Source of the DNA: Pseudomonadota bacterium
GTDB taxonomy: Bacteria; Pseudomonadota; Gammaproteobacteria; Xanthomonadales; SZUA-38
Length of the DNA stretch: 64,000 nt
Reading direction: 5' to 3'
NCBI GenBank assembly: GCA_039033415.1
Contig: JBCCCR010000013.1
Span: 1-64,000, forward strand
Under the pieces are notes generated by a model, which was not told the origin of the DNA, ran no database searches, and saw only the letters and a program-made list of their open reading frames with translations. Below are positions 10,501 to 17,794 of this stretch, one piece after another (position 1 is the first letter of the stretch; each line of letters begins with the position of its first letter). The translations under genes and the position numbers were made by a program.

Positions 10501-11481
10501 GGATAGGGTAATCAACGATGGGTTGTTTAACCGAGATCCGGCCAGCGTTCCGCCTTGCCACAGGAACATCCCATCGGGAAGGTCCAAAGTCAGGCCTGGA
10601 TCGTTGATCTGCATCCGCCCAGCTGGCATCAGAACCTGCCCCTGACCCGAACCTGTGAAGTTCCCACTCAATGTCATTGGCGACCCGGTGGCCCCGGTTA
10701 GACTCAGCGTCGTTCCAGCCTGGACCTCTAAGTGACCGTCCTCACCTTCGCCACCACGCAGCTGCAGATGGCCGGCGCGAACCTCAATGCGACCATCCTG
10801 GTTGTTCAGATTGATGGGTCCCAGGTCGACCGTGCCGGTTCCAGCCGATTTGAGTAAAGTCCCCTCATTCGTGAAATCTAGACTGCTGCCTCCGAAGCTC
10901 ACATCCCCAGCGAGCTCGTACAAAGCACCCGCCCGATTGTTAATGCCGCGGACCCCGCCGCCACCAATAACGACTTCGCCCGCCAGGTGTTGAATCGTGC
11001 CTTGGTTGTTGACCACCGTATTGATGAGCGTCTTCGTCTCGGTGCCAGCCAACACCAGTGTGTCAAGCACCGTCATTTCCACAGCCGAAACGGAGCCGGA
11101 ACTGAACGTGCTGGTGCCACCAATCGTCGCCTGGGCCGTTCGAAGCACACCGTTGGCTAGGTTTAACCCGGCATCAAACGTGGCTATACCGCTGGACCGC
11201 AGATCACCATCGTCTTCGATACTGACGCGCTCGTGCGCGTGGATCTCCAACACCTCTGCCGTCGAGGAGCTCACCCGAACGATGAACGTTCCCCCCGGCC
11301 GGTCAATGCAAACCACTTGACCAGCCGCAGGCTCCAAGCCTGTGTCCCAGTTTGAGTCCGTACTCCAGAAACCGTCAGAGTCGACGTTCCAAGATACGTC
11401 GCAGTTCTGAGTCCAGGCGGGAGAGGCAGTTAGCAACAACGGCCACAGCCACCTTGAGTTGCGCCGAATTAGGTTTGTCAT
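4507..11481 (-). CDS. Giant exported protein with tandem beta modules, caspase-like domain and FADGFE tail
   Basis: About 2,324 residues from the ATG at 11481, which gives a clean signal peptide (MTNLIRRNSRWLWPLLLTAS, then PAWTQ); the frame is open 17 codons further to a GTG at 11532. Order: about four tandem beta-solenoid-like modules of about 181 residues (each with IENxGTVRH, GGGxRGxNNR, YEL and FNNEG signatures), a CARDB-like domain (near residue 1160: LVPSGITAPPVALAGSEVQV), a caspase-fold (peptidase C14) domain around 1745-1900, a 'DPNEK' domain typical of bacterial surface proteins, and a terminal fibronectin/Ig-like domain. The caspase dyad is visible: His1809 in LASHGICD and Cys1852 in LADTCRSAS, so it is probably an active Arg/Lys- or Asp-specific cysteine peptidase on the cell surface or outside the cell. 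The protein ends RVFADGFE. It lies immediately left of the first tRNA-Asn fragment repeat. No strong ribosome binding site was seen before either start. Confidence 0.85.
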   Translation of the reverse strand: MTNLIRRNSRWLWPLLLTASPAWTQNCDVSWNVDSDGFWSTDSNWDTGLEPAAGQVVCIDRPGGTFIVRVSSSTAEVLEIHAHERVSIEDDGDLRSSGIATFDAGLNLANGVLRTAQATIGGTSTFSSGSVSAVEMTVLDTLVLAGTETKTLINTVVNNQGTIQHLAGEVVIGGGGVRGINNRAGALYELAGDVSFGGSSLDFTNEGTLLKSAGTGTVDLGPINLNNQDGRIEVRAGHLQLRGGEGEDGHLEVQAGTTLSLTGATGSPMTLSGNFTGSGQGQVLMPAGRMQINDPGLTLDLPDGMFLWQGGTLAGSRLNNPSLITLSGPDAKILSNTLIENTGTVRHLEGELVISGGGIRGVNNRDAALYELGGDVSFGGGGDFNNEGVLLKSGGSGTVDMESIALNNAGGRIEVVSGRLQLRGGVGSGGHFEVSSGATLDLTGATGAPMTMSGIYTGSGLGQVRMPGGRLQIASAGLTFNFPDGLFHWQGGTMAGSQLINRAFLTLSGPDSKTLSNTVIENQGTVRHTGGELTLAGGGFRGVNNRAGALYELQGDLSFGGGGAFNNEGRLEKSVGSGTADLDTVDFNNLGGRIEVDSGRLQLRGGEGTGGHFDVGDGATLFLTGDTGPPMVLSGTFTGSGQGQIRLSGGRINIDDPGLIFDFPDGQFFWQGGTFANSVLTNQSFITLDGPDAKTLINTVIENRGTVHHAEGDLVLAGGGFRGIDNRADALYDFGSEAGFSGSGDVNNEGIWRKSSGSGPFSLGFVRLNNIDGRVEILSGQFLWERGSSDGGFLLVNSGARLDLSGSSSTSLIFSGVFSGEGEGLIRIAGPFRGSDTDPVSMDFPDGLLEWDSGEIRGTVANRGTLTLTGAEPKRIAARFTNTGSLIVAGEGDVEVQTIAEVENAGSFEFQSDADLTVVGARAFGPLEFLNLGTFSKTAGGGETLLHDPQDLANFVFTNRGLLDVRSGSLTLMESIGPLDAEVLSDGAWSATEATLNLPADVNITGSEATITLAGSSAMLTGISNLRSSSGLLLLRDGASFTTASDFANSGAIVLGAGSQFGVAGAYASEGGSIAVTVGGRPQTGQFGRLVVTGDAQLDGSLFVSLEDGFTPVLDDSYQVVGASMLNGSRFDEVLGAEPVFSSAYDDANLFLFAGDVPLVDLVPSGITAPPVALAGSEVQVQWTVTNQGSDVARGPWFEALSVQRMIPIDGTDPIEWISSGEPMPVAEVSVPSDLMLAPGQSTQLSADLTVPGAELGDYRWAVFSNRRADVFETEGRANNEFEAAEVFTLDVPELLVGAAPQSDQFPARSSPRWFRVSSPVGRDVQITLELENDGVTELYLGADRMPGRFDFDHRHEPLGAADVSVASSQRTDPDIYYVYAFPAVLAAEPGDFTISAALAPIRIDTVFPEVVGNVGSATLLIRGDQLSEALAFRLRRGGTQISAQALRRTNSGDVYATFELNGTPLGAYDLVVVENSTEAASLPDAVTMEAARSPDIAVSLLAPSVMRSGRQARLTLSYQNLSNVDARLPYVAVGTSAGSLQLRRESTDTRRDWDLVPPPVLAGSAVMPPGSRGEMPLYFNAPLETMGVTLSAWADSPSSPVFGGSSFDWDVIEQETLPAGVDAGLWAARIAGERARVGETFAELFDLVAAEYITLDGEGYDNLVFAEGQVLFQPPPLAPGGPEFRGVLGEDSGPVGKSETEEETKKGPQLHQPAGNSGNPQDLHGVFVGSGDYSGSGGFGSLPGAQKDAADLFNYFDTGLNKPEGWTTQLVGDTDGTQVSRKRFFDAIDAAIAEADGNDTVFVHLASHGICDRDDPKGAIVLSSGEKVHGDELNRRFGGTDATVVFLADTCRSASYTEQITASNVVNITSTDYFESAVDANSTSQIFLSELQAMGSEPDLIMAARGALTKKWLERAADIPFSEGEFQSGRQELRYYLDYYRKENPGDPGSTTAPPLERVPSSKFTTLSGDSDFARASRLKQRQHLQLGMIDSRGRDSIPIEVNEAKAGASSQVGEKQQTDSEEPDTERGVDVRASYDPNEKVGILGADGFVHGDVVLPYTIFFENDPNLATLPAQFVTITDVLDEDLDLATFELTEIAVGSEVVPVPPGLYAYETTISLRAQDNEVDARVAVELDFQSRTVTWSFSSIDPATGQPTEDDLAGFLPVNDVLRRGEGFVSYQVLSLAGLATGVEIVNSANIVFDDNPPIITNETQHRLDVDPPTSTVAPLPARSLVGMQISWAGSDGAGSGVAHYDVYVSIDGEPFVPWLLSTTRTEAALPQFDGTLIGLYSVATDRVGHRQQRPPQAQALTELLSARVFADGFE
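8870..11040 (-). repeat. Internal tandem coding repeat, about four copies of about 543 bp
   Basis: Comparable positions recur at about 10,987, 10,441, 9,897 and 9,357 (the codons for the N-T-V/L-I-E-N-x-G-T-V motif), giving a period of 540-546 bases, or about 181 residues. Copies differ at many third positions and some amino acids, so the array is old rather than a recent slippage product. The fourth copy is the most diverged. Confidence 0.85.
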
Positions 11482-11770
11482 AAAGCTGATACCGATTGGA
11501 TAAAGACCGCAAAACCCGAATGCACCCTTCACTACTGGCTCCGAGGAGCACGGCGGCGTTTACCGAAAAATCAAACCGCGATTAAACGTAGGCTCGCAAG
11601 CCCCGCAGTTGCCAGCGAGTTGATCGTTGCGGCCAGTAACAGGGCAATCCGGCCAAGCCATACCGACCATTGTTCGTCCGACATATCTATAAACGGCGAA
11701 TTTTCTACTCACATTGGATCATACGATGCTTTTGACCGTCCCGGGTTTTCCCGAAACCATTCAGCGTGAG

Positions 11771-12215
11771 GTCGCTGCGACCCTGCCCGCCCCACGTTAT
11801 TCGAGCTATGCAACTCTGGACCGCGCTTGTGAAATGACATCGGTTACTTGCGGAAGTCAAGATTACGCCTGCGTATGTCTACGTTCCAGCTAACGGACGT
11901 GGTCGGGCGAAATACATCAGAGGCCGCCAAATCACTGACGGGATTTTGCCGAAACCTGTGGTGCTTGGTTATGAACTGTGATGCAAAACGCAACGGGACG
12001 TCTCGCCAGAATTGATTTAAAAACAAGTACGTAAGAGCCGAAAAACTGGCTGTTAACCAGCGGGTCGGCGGTTCGAGCCCGTCCCGGGGAGCCAATCCTT
12101 ACTTGGCTTAATTTCAACCACTTGTGGCATTACGGCACCGCGGTCTTCTGCTTCAGTAAAACCACTGCCGGACTTTGCCCTACACAGGCGATTGGCCGCC
12201 TCAATCAACGCTTCG
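11771..12215 (+). repeat. Element-end repeat, copy 1
   Basis: This stretch shares clear but imperfect similarity with 43405-43860 along its length and with 25345-25513 in its central part. Shared landmarks in order: GCTGCGACCCTGCCCG, ATCACTGACG, GGTTATGAACTGTGATGCAA, then AACGCAACGG, a TTTAAAAACAA stretch, the tRNA-Asn 3' part, and downstream GACTTTGCCCTACACA and CCTCAATCAA. It is read as the junction of two integrated elements: the right end of one, a tRNA-derived attachment core, and the integrase end of the next. Confidence 0.8.
12046..12094 (+). other. tRNA-Asn 3' part (attachment-core-like), copy 1
   Basis: Forty-nine bases match the 3' portion of a tRNA-Asn. They comprise most of the anticodon stem, the loop CTGTTAA (anticodon GTT), the variable region GGGTC, the T-arm with GGTTCGAGCCC, the 3' acceptor strand CCCGGGGA and the encoded CCA. 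No 5' half (D-arm or TCCCCGG strand) precedes it, so it is not a functional tRNA. Identity starting at the anticodon stem is where tyrosine integrases of tRNA-targeted islands often recombine. Confidence 0.88.
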
Positions 12216-12474
12216 ATTTCGGGTCCGGAACAGTGAATTGCAATGACACGATTGGGATGTCCCCATAGCACTTTGCTCGTTTCAAGAGGTCTTCCCGCAG
12301 CTCTCTAACGGCGGCTGAGCTTGTGTTAAAGGTCGTGTACGCCAGCCTTACTTGAGATTGACCTCTCGACGGATTTGCTTCCAGGAACTGTTCTTGCTTC
12401 GCGCCAACGGACTGCCTTGGTACGTAAACTCAAACTCGACGTGCTGGCCTCGGGGCACTGTTTCGAGAGCGTTT
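12096..12474 (-). pseudogene. Tyrosine integrase C-terminal remnant, copy 1
   Basis: Read on the minus strand, the segment gives pieces of a phage-type integrase in order but in different frames. First comes VEFEFTYQGSPLARSKNSSW (the usual 'EFVFTYRGRPL..NSAWK' core). Then follows a stop-ridden stretch where the H-x-x-R box should be. Then come LWGHPNRVIAIHCSGPEIEA and LIEAANRLCRAKSG (the 'LLGHxxxxxTxHYS..EIxxLIEAANRVC' end, with the catalytic Tyr region decayed to His-Cys). The gene reads toward the tRNA-Asn fragment, the standard arrangement for tRNA-integrating elements. Stops and frameshifts make it non-functional. Confidence 0.72.
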
Positions 12475-12483
12475 TACGGAAAA

Positions 12484-12509
12484 TTCAGGATATTTCAGCC
12501 TTAGTTCAG
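12484..12509 (+). promoter_or_regulatory. Triple helically phased TTCAG box (site A)
   Basis: TTCAG occurs at 12484, 12494 and 12505, spacing 10 and 11 bases, all in the direction of the FG-GAP gene 160 bases downstream. The core TTCAGGATATTTCAG is identical to sites upstream of 15628 and 20148. Direct repeats on one DNA face suggest a tandem-binding winged-helix regulator. Confidence 0.55.
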
Positions 12510-12668
12510 GCGTTTCTTTTCACCGGATCACAAACTTGAAACCGTGAATTATGACGGGCCGGAAAGTCGACTCCGAGGCCGATCGTCAAAGTTGCTGACG
12601 GGCAGGAGCTTCACCGGCGATTTATCTGACAACCGTTAACCGATTGTCGCTTAGCTCTGAGGAGTTTC

Positions 12669-15365
12669 ATGAGTTTACGAAGAATTCCGCTAGCTCTAGC
12701 CGTTTCCTCAGCGCTCACCGGATCTGCGACCTGGGCTCAAGAGTCGATTGAACTGCGAGATCTCGATGGCAGCAACGGGTTCATGGCGAAAGGCGGCGAC
12801 TCATTCATCCTCTCGGGCCTTTCAGTGAGCGGCGCCGGCGACGTGAATGGTGATGGTATTGACGACATCATCATCGGCGCGTCTTTCGCCAACCCCGACA
12901 ACAAATTCTATGCCGGCCAAAGCTACGTGCTCTTTGGTCGAAACGCGCCTTTGAGCGGGAGTGTCGAACTCAGCAATCTGGATGGGACCAACGGATTTGT
13001 CTTAAACGGAATTGATCCATATGACTATTCCGGAAGGTCAGTCAGCGGCGCCGGCGACGTTAACGGCGATGGCTTGGATGACGTGATTGTCGGGGCTTAC
13101 CGCGCTGATCTGGGCGGCAAGTCCTTTGCGGGCGAAAGCTATGTCGTGTTTGGCTCCGACACGGGCTTTCCCGCCGGCATCGACCTTGACAGCCTGGATG
13201 GCAGCAACGGTTTTGTCTTGAACGGCATCGAAGCCTTCGATACCTCGGGACGGTCAGTCAGCGATAGCGGCGATGTGAACGGCGACGGTATTGATGACTT
13301 GATCATCGGAGCTGAAAATGCTGACCCGGGTGAAAACAGCTCCGCCGGCGAAAGTTATGTGGTTTTTGGCCGCAGCATTGGCTTTTCCTCTACCATCGAT
13401 CTCGAAAATCTGGACGGGCTTAACGGGTTTGTCCTAAACGGAATCGGAATCGGCGATCGATCGGGTCGCGCCGTGAGCGACGCCGGCGATGTGAACGGTG
13501 ACGGGATCGCGGACCTCCTTATCGGCGCGTATGCAGCCGACCCCGGCGACAATTCGTCCGCCGGTGAAAGCTACGTAGTATTCGGTCGGGACACCGGCTT
13601 TTCCGCAAGTGTTGACCTTGCTGATCTCAACGGCACCAACGGTTTCGTCATGACCGGCATCGACGCAGGCGACCGCTCCGGACTCGCCGTGAGTAGCGCT
13701 GGTGATTTGAATGACGATGGCTTCGATGACCTGATCATCGGTGCAGATTTAGCCGGCCCCGATAGCCGGCCCTTAGCCGGTGAAGGCTATGTCGTGTTTG
13801 GTCGCGCCACTGGCTTTTCTGCGAGCATTGACCTTGGCAGTCTGAATGGCAGCAACGGTTTCACGCTCATCGGCGCGGACAGTAACGACCGTGCCGGCCA
13901 CAGCGTGAGTGGCGCTGGCGATGTGAACGGCGACGGCATAGCAGACCTCATCATCGGCGCAAGCCGCGGCGCCCCCGACGGCAACGGTTTCGCTGGCGAA
14001 AGCTACGTTGTATTTGGTCGGCGTACAGCTTTTCCCCCGAGCATAAGCCTAGGCGATTTGAATGGAGCCGATGGTTTTGTCATCAACGGCGTCGACCCGG
14101 GTGATGCATCGGGAGTTTCGGTAGGCGGTGCCGGCGATGTCAACGGCGACGGTATCGACGACCTCATCATTGGCGCCAGCGGCGCCGACCCGAATGGAAT
14201 CTCGGGGGCCGGCGAGACCTATGTTGTTTTTGGCAACGCAGCGCCGGCAAGTCTTGGTGATACGGCCTTCCTGTTCGACGAGCTTGAGGACGACACCAGC
14301 GCCAGCGGCAGTCGCCTCGACTTTAGCGTGGCGGCCAGCTACCTGGACGTTGATCCATTTGGCGGTCTAGCGATCGTGGATGTTCATTCCGTGGCCAGCG
14401 AAGGGCAGTGGCAATATTCCCTGGACGGAGTCAGTTGGCTCAACCTATCCAGCAACACCAGCGATACATCTGCCCAGGTCCTGTCGAGCGAGTCGTTTCT
14501 TCGCTTTGTGCCCGCCGCGAACTTCACAGGCCAACCTGGCCCACTCAGCGTGCGGCTCTGGGATGGCCGCTGGCGGCAGCCGGGCAGCAACGTGAACATC
14601 ATCAACGCGGTCGGCGCCCTCGGGGGCTTTTCTACCGACGACCACCTGCTGGACGTTACCGTCAACATCACGCCGGTGAATGACGCCCCCAGCTTTGCCG
14701 CGAGCAATCCACCAACGGTAAACGAAGATCCAGACGGCGTCACCGTAGGGAGTTGGTCGGCCTTCAATCCAGGCCCTGGCGAGGGTCAACAGTTTGCGCT
14801 GGCCTACCAGGTGGCCAGTGTTTCCAACCCGGGCCTGTTCTCGATACTCCCTACCATCGACACCCTCGGCAACCTGGTCTATGACACGCGTCAGGATGTA
14901 AGCGGCACCAGCACCTTTGACGTTCGGGTGGTGGATTCCGGCGGCATGGCCAACGGCGGTGTTAACTTCTCCGGGTTTCAGACCTTTACGATCACGGTAA
15001 ATCCCGTGAACGATCCGCCGAATCTGATTGCCGAAAACCCGCCGGCGAGCAGCGAGAACGACGGGCCACAAACGGTCTCGAACTGGGCCCGCGTCGACGT
15101 CGGCGCACTGGACGAGGCCGGCCAGGAGGTCAGCGTGAGCGTGAGCGAAGTTTCCAACCCGGCGCTGTTTACGGTGCCACCGGCGGTGGATGCCAACGGC
15201 ACCCTTACGTACACCGCGGCTCCTCAGAATACTGGCACATCCCGCTTTACCGTCATCGCCAGCGACAACGGCGGTACGGCAAACGGCGGCGAGAATGCTT
15301 CACAACCGCAGCAATTCGAAATCACGGTGCTGGGTGAAGTCGTGTTTACGGACGGCTTTGAGTAG
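12669..15365 (+). CDS. Exported FG-GAP beta-propeller protein with VFTDGFE tail
   Basis: An 898-residue protein with a signal peptide (MSLRRIPLALAVSSALTGSA, cleavage near TWAQ) and a strong GAGGAG ribosome binding site. Residues about 28-520 hold seven FG-GAP/integrin-alpha repeats, each with a calcium loop of the DVNGDGIDD type and a GESYVVFGR strand. They are predicted to form one Ca-binding beta-propeller. Three Ig/cadherin-like domains follow, two beginning with PVNDAP or PVNDPP, a signature of cadherin-like bacterial surface modules. The last eight residues are VVFTDGFE. The protein at 40201-42888 on the other strand has the same architecture and nearly the same length. It probably acts outside the cell in adhesion or matrix binding; no enzymatic residue was noted. 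Confidence 0.88.
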   Translation: MSLRRIPLALAVSSALTGSATWAQESIELRDLDGSNGFMAKGGDSFILSGLSVSGAGDVNGDGIDDIIIGASFANPDNKFYAGQSYVLFGRNAPLSGSVELSNLDGTNGFVLNGIDPYDYSGRSVSGAGDVNGDGLDDVIVGAYRADLGGKSFAGESYVVFGSDTGFPAGIDLDSLDGSNGFVLNGIEAFDTSGRSVSDSGDVNGDGIDDLIIGAENADPGENSSAGESYVVFGRSIGFSSTIDLENLDGLNGFVLNGIGIGDRSGRAVSDAGDVNGDGIADLLIGAYAADPGDNSSAGESYVVFGRDTGFSASVDLADLNGTNGFVMTGIDAGDRSGLAVSSAGDLNDDGFDDLIIGADLAGPDSRPLAGEGYVVFGRATGFSASIDLGSLNGSNGFTLIGADSNDRAGHSVSGAGDVNGDGIADLIIGASRGAPDGNGFAGESYVVFGRRTAFPPSISLGDLNGADGFVINGVDPGDASGVSVGGAGDVNGDGIDDLIIGASGADPNGISGAGETYVVFGNAAPASLGDTAFLFDELEDDTSASGSRLDFSVAASYLDVDPFGGLAIVDVHSVASEGQWQYSLDGVSWLNLSSNTSDTSAQVLSSESFLRFVPAANFTGQPGPLSVRLWDGRWRQPGSNVNIINAVGALGGFSTDDHLLDVTVNITPVNDAPSFAASNPPTVNEDPDGVTVGSWSAFNPGPGEGQQFALAYQVASVSNPGLFSILPTIDTLGNLVYDTRQDVSGTSTFDVRVVDSGGMANGGVNFSGFQTFTITVNPVNDPPNLIAENPPASSENDGPQTVSNWARVDVGALDEAGQEVSVSVSEVSNPALFTVPPAVDANGTLTYTAAPQNTGTSRFTVIASDNGGTANGGENASQPQQFEITVLGEVVFTDGFE

Positions 15366-15544
15366 CACCCAAGACCGAGAACGAAGGCGGGCCGCTACTC
15401 CTGGGAGCTACTCTCGCTAGGGCCAAACCATGAATAGACTGACCCAAGAAGTAAGCCACCAAAGCTTGTTTACTCTGTCCCTTTCACTTGTTGATTGCTC
15501 AGATTGAGGAGCGTAGAAGAGGTGCAACGTCTGTGGTGCGACTT

Positions 15545-15570
15545 TTCCGAAACTTTTCAGGATATTTCAG
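15545..15570 (+). promoter_or_regulatory. Triple phased TTC[CA]G box (site B)
   Basis: TTCCG at 15545 and TTCAG at 15556 and 15566 are spaced 11 and 10 bases, ending 58 bases before the ATG of the next gene. The stretch CTTTTCAGGATATTTCAG is shared with the site upstream of 20148. Confidence 0.55.
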
Positions 15571-15627
15571 ACGGGTTTACGCAGCGGCGCGTGGTAGCGT
15601 CGAGCTGTCTCATCTTTGGGAACCGAC

Positions 15628-17688
15628 ATGATTGGGATGGTCTGCGTTTTAGCGATTGGGATTGCGGTTGTACCTGACCCGCTTAGATCGGTGTCAGCCC
15701 CGCCAGCGCCATCTGGGCCGATAATCAACCTGGACGATCTGACGGACCCAGTCGAAATCGTCCGGGTCGGAGATGTTGTCTCGTCTAACTTCCAGCCCGT
15801 GGGTGGCCGCTACGACAGGTTTTATCAAATCCAGCTCAACAACAACGGCCAGTTGGCGTTCCATGCCCGACTGACTGATACGGACGAGGGCGAGCTTGAT
15901 GACACCGGTCTCTACGAGGTTTCGGTCAATATTGGGACGGGTTTTGTCCCCCTGCTCGCCCCGGTCGTCCAGATCTTTCGCGAAGGGGATTCAATCTCCA
16001 TCGGCGATGAAGATTACACCGTCGCCAATCTCCCCATTACCTGGCAATGGCGGCTGCAGGATCGTCCGCTACTACCACCGGACCTGATTGGTCCAGCCGC
16101 CCTGCCCCGCCTGGGAATCGCCGCGCTATTAAATATCAGCGACCCCCCCGGACCTAATCTGGTCTTGCGGGATGATCAGGACCGCTGGCAGCTTGTGGCC
16201 CGAAATTTCGAACCTGCGCCAACCGAGGACGGAGATCTCATTCTCAGCACAGGGAAAATCAGCGCGCCTTACGATCGGTTTCAGCAAAGGGGTTTTACTT
16301 TCCAGACGGACCTTTTCAATACCCCCGGTGGCAACACCGACGACCGCGCAATTTACCGATTTGAGCCTCCCACGGGTGGTCAGGTAGATAGTCTCAGGCA
16401 AGTGGCAAGAACTGGCTCGCTGTCAGGGGGTAATTCCGGTGAGCTCATTGCCGGCATTAGCGGACTCCAGGGCAACGCGAGTGGGTCGCTTGTTTTTTAC
16501 GGTGAGAACGATTCCGACGATCCGGACACCAGCTGGAGCATCTACTTCCAAGACAGCGCCTCAGAGACGTTTCGACGCGTGTTCGGCGCCGAGGACTTTG
16601 CGCCTTCGGAAGGACTTGAGGCGTTCCGGTTTCAGCGCGCCTTTGAGCTTACGCTAAACAACAACGATCACATGGGCTTTCGCGGCCTGCTCATTCGAGA
16701 TGACCCGGCCACAGGCTTTCCGGAACTCTCGAGTGGCCTCTATGTGGCCACACCCTTTGGCGCGATTACAGAGGTGGTTGCCGAGGGTCAGCCCAGGCCG
16801 AACGACGGCGGCCCATTCCCCTCCTTTCGGGGCGGAGGGGCCGGCCCGGCAGCGTTTAACCAACTCAATCAGTTTGCTTTTCGAGCCAGCGACGGCGTGT
16901 TTCTGGCATCAGCTGACGGGACCGTCGAGCTTGCCCGCGAAGGCAACCTGTACGAAGGCAACGTCATCGACCGCTTTTTCAATCCGATGATTAACGATCA
17001 GGGGTTGGTCTTGATTCGAGCGATACTAAACGTAGGGACCATCCCGGACCCGGATCCGGACGGCGGCATCATTACGCTGCAGGAGGAAGTATTAATCCTG
17101 ACCGACGGCGTGGACTACGCGACGGTCGCTCGTCAGGGCCAGGAAATCGGGTCGCAGGTTGTGGACGACATTCTCGGCTACGAGATGAACGATCACGGTG
17201 CTGTGGTCCTCGTCGTCCGGTTTGAAAACGTTGTCGACGCAATTTTACGGTGGCGCCCACGATGGGGCTGGCGGTCGGCCGCCGGGGATGGCGTCTGGGA
17301 CAATCCCGCAAACTGGACCTTCAGCTTGCCCCCCAATCTTGATAGCAACGTTGTGATTGAGGCACCCACCGACATCCGCGTCGCGGGCCCCGAGGCCAAC
17401 ACCCAAGTGAACTCTCTGTGGCTTGGTCAGAGCCTAAGCGCAGTCACCGCGGTCGTCGGCGAAGGTGCCATCACAACCACCGAGGGATTGATGATTGGGC
17501 CCAACGGGGTTTTGGAGGTCGCCGAGAACAAGAGGGCGACACTTGGCGGCCCGGTATTTAATGATGGCGTCATTCAGGTTGACGACGGCGGACAGTTGGT
17601 CATTGCCGGCCTGCTCGCCGGCAACGGCAGGGTTTCCGGGGTAAACGGCACCGTGGTCATTGAGGGAGGCATCGCTCCCGGGCGATGA
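15628..17688 (+). CDS. Exported NxxGxxAF tandem-repeat protein, C-terminus apparently missing
   Basis: About 686 residues from the ATG at 15628; a TTG four codons earlier is less likely. A hydrophobic leader (MIGMVCVLAIGIAVV) is followed by repeated N-x-x-G-x-x-A/V-F strands such as LNNNGQLAFHARL, LNNNDHMGFRGLL, FNQLNQFAFRAS and MNDHGAVVLVV. These define the 'choice-of-anchor tandem repeat NxxGxxAF' family of beta-propeller-like surface proteins. From about residue 540 there is a dockerin-free solenoid start (DGVWDNPANW, then GLLAGNGRVSGVNGTVVIEG). It stops at GGIAPGR without the F-x-x-GFE tail of its neighbours. In related proteins this solenoid continues with an 'LxIxGDVTLxxxAxLEI' module, which here is found alone in the gene at 20148. 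Confidence 0.8.
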   Translation: MIGMVCVLAIGIAVVPDPLRSVSAPPAPSGPIINLDDLTDPVEIVRVGDVVSSNFQPVGGRYDRFYQIQLNNNGQLAFHARLTDTDEGELDDTGLYEVSVNIGTGFVPLLAPVVQIFREGDSISIGDEDYTVANLPITWQWRLQDRPLLPPDLIGPAALPRLGIAALLNISDPPGPNLVLRDDQDRWQLVARNFEPAPTEDGDLILSTGKISAPYDRFQQRGFTFQTDLFNTPGGNTDDRAIYRFEPPTGGQVDSLRQVARTGSLSGGNSGELIAGISGLQGNASGSLVFYGENDSDDPDTSWSIYFQDSASETFRRVFGAEDFAPSEGLEAFRFQRAFELTLNNNDHMGFRGLLIRDDPATGFPELSSGLYVATPFGAITEVVAEGQPRPNDGGPFPSFRGGGAGPAAFNQLNQFAFRASDGVFLASADGTVELAREGNLYEGNVIDRFFNPMINDQGLVLIRAILNVGTIPDPDPDGGIITLQEEVLILTDGVDYATVARQGQEIGSQVVDDILGYEMNDHGAVVLVVRFENVVDAILRWRPRWGWRSAAGDGVWDNPANWTFSLPPNLDSNVVIEAPTDIRVAGPEANTQVNSLWLGQSLSAVTAVVGEGAITTTEGLMIGPNGVLEVAENKRATLGGPVFNDGVIQVDDGGQLVIAGLLAGNGRVSGVNGTVVIEGGIAPGR

Positions 17689-17794
17689 ACCCATCGCTGC
17701 CAACCATTTCGGGGGTTCCACTACACCGGTTTCGACTTAGCTCCGAAGTGGCTAGGGTGCCGGTTCTCTGTCTCATCAACGGACGGAAAAAGCT

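Noticed and set aside
8870-11040. Recent tandem amplification or assembly collapse in the giant gene
   Set aside because: The copies differ throughout, including amino acids and synonymous sites, so they are old modules and unlikely to be assembly artefacts.
12046-12094. A functional tRNA-Asn gene
   Set aside because: Only the anticodon-arm-to-CCA part exists; no complementary TCCCCGG acceptor strand or D-arm precedes any of the three copies.
11844-12271. Minus-strand ORFs containing GLEPPTRWLTAS, GRARTADPLVNSQ and LPGTGSNRRPAG
   Set aside because: These peptides are classic artefacts of translating the reverse strand of a tRNA 3' end; the region is explained by the tRNA-Asn fragment and the integrase remnant.
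12669-14300. Repetitive DNA resembling a CRISPR or satellite array
   Set aside because: The repeats are codon-level FG-GAP blades with variable length and third-position divergence; no short identical repeats with regular spacers.
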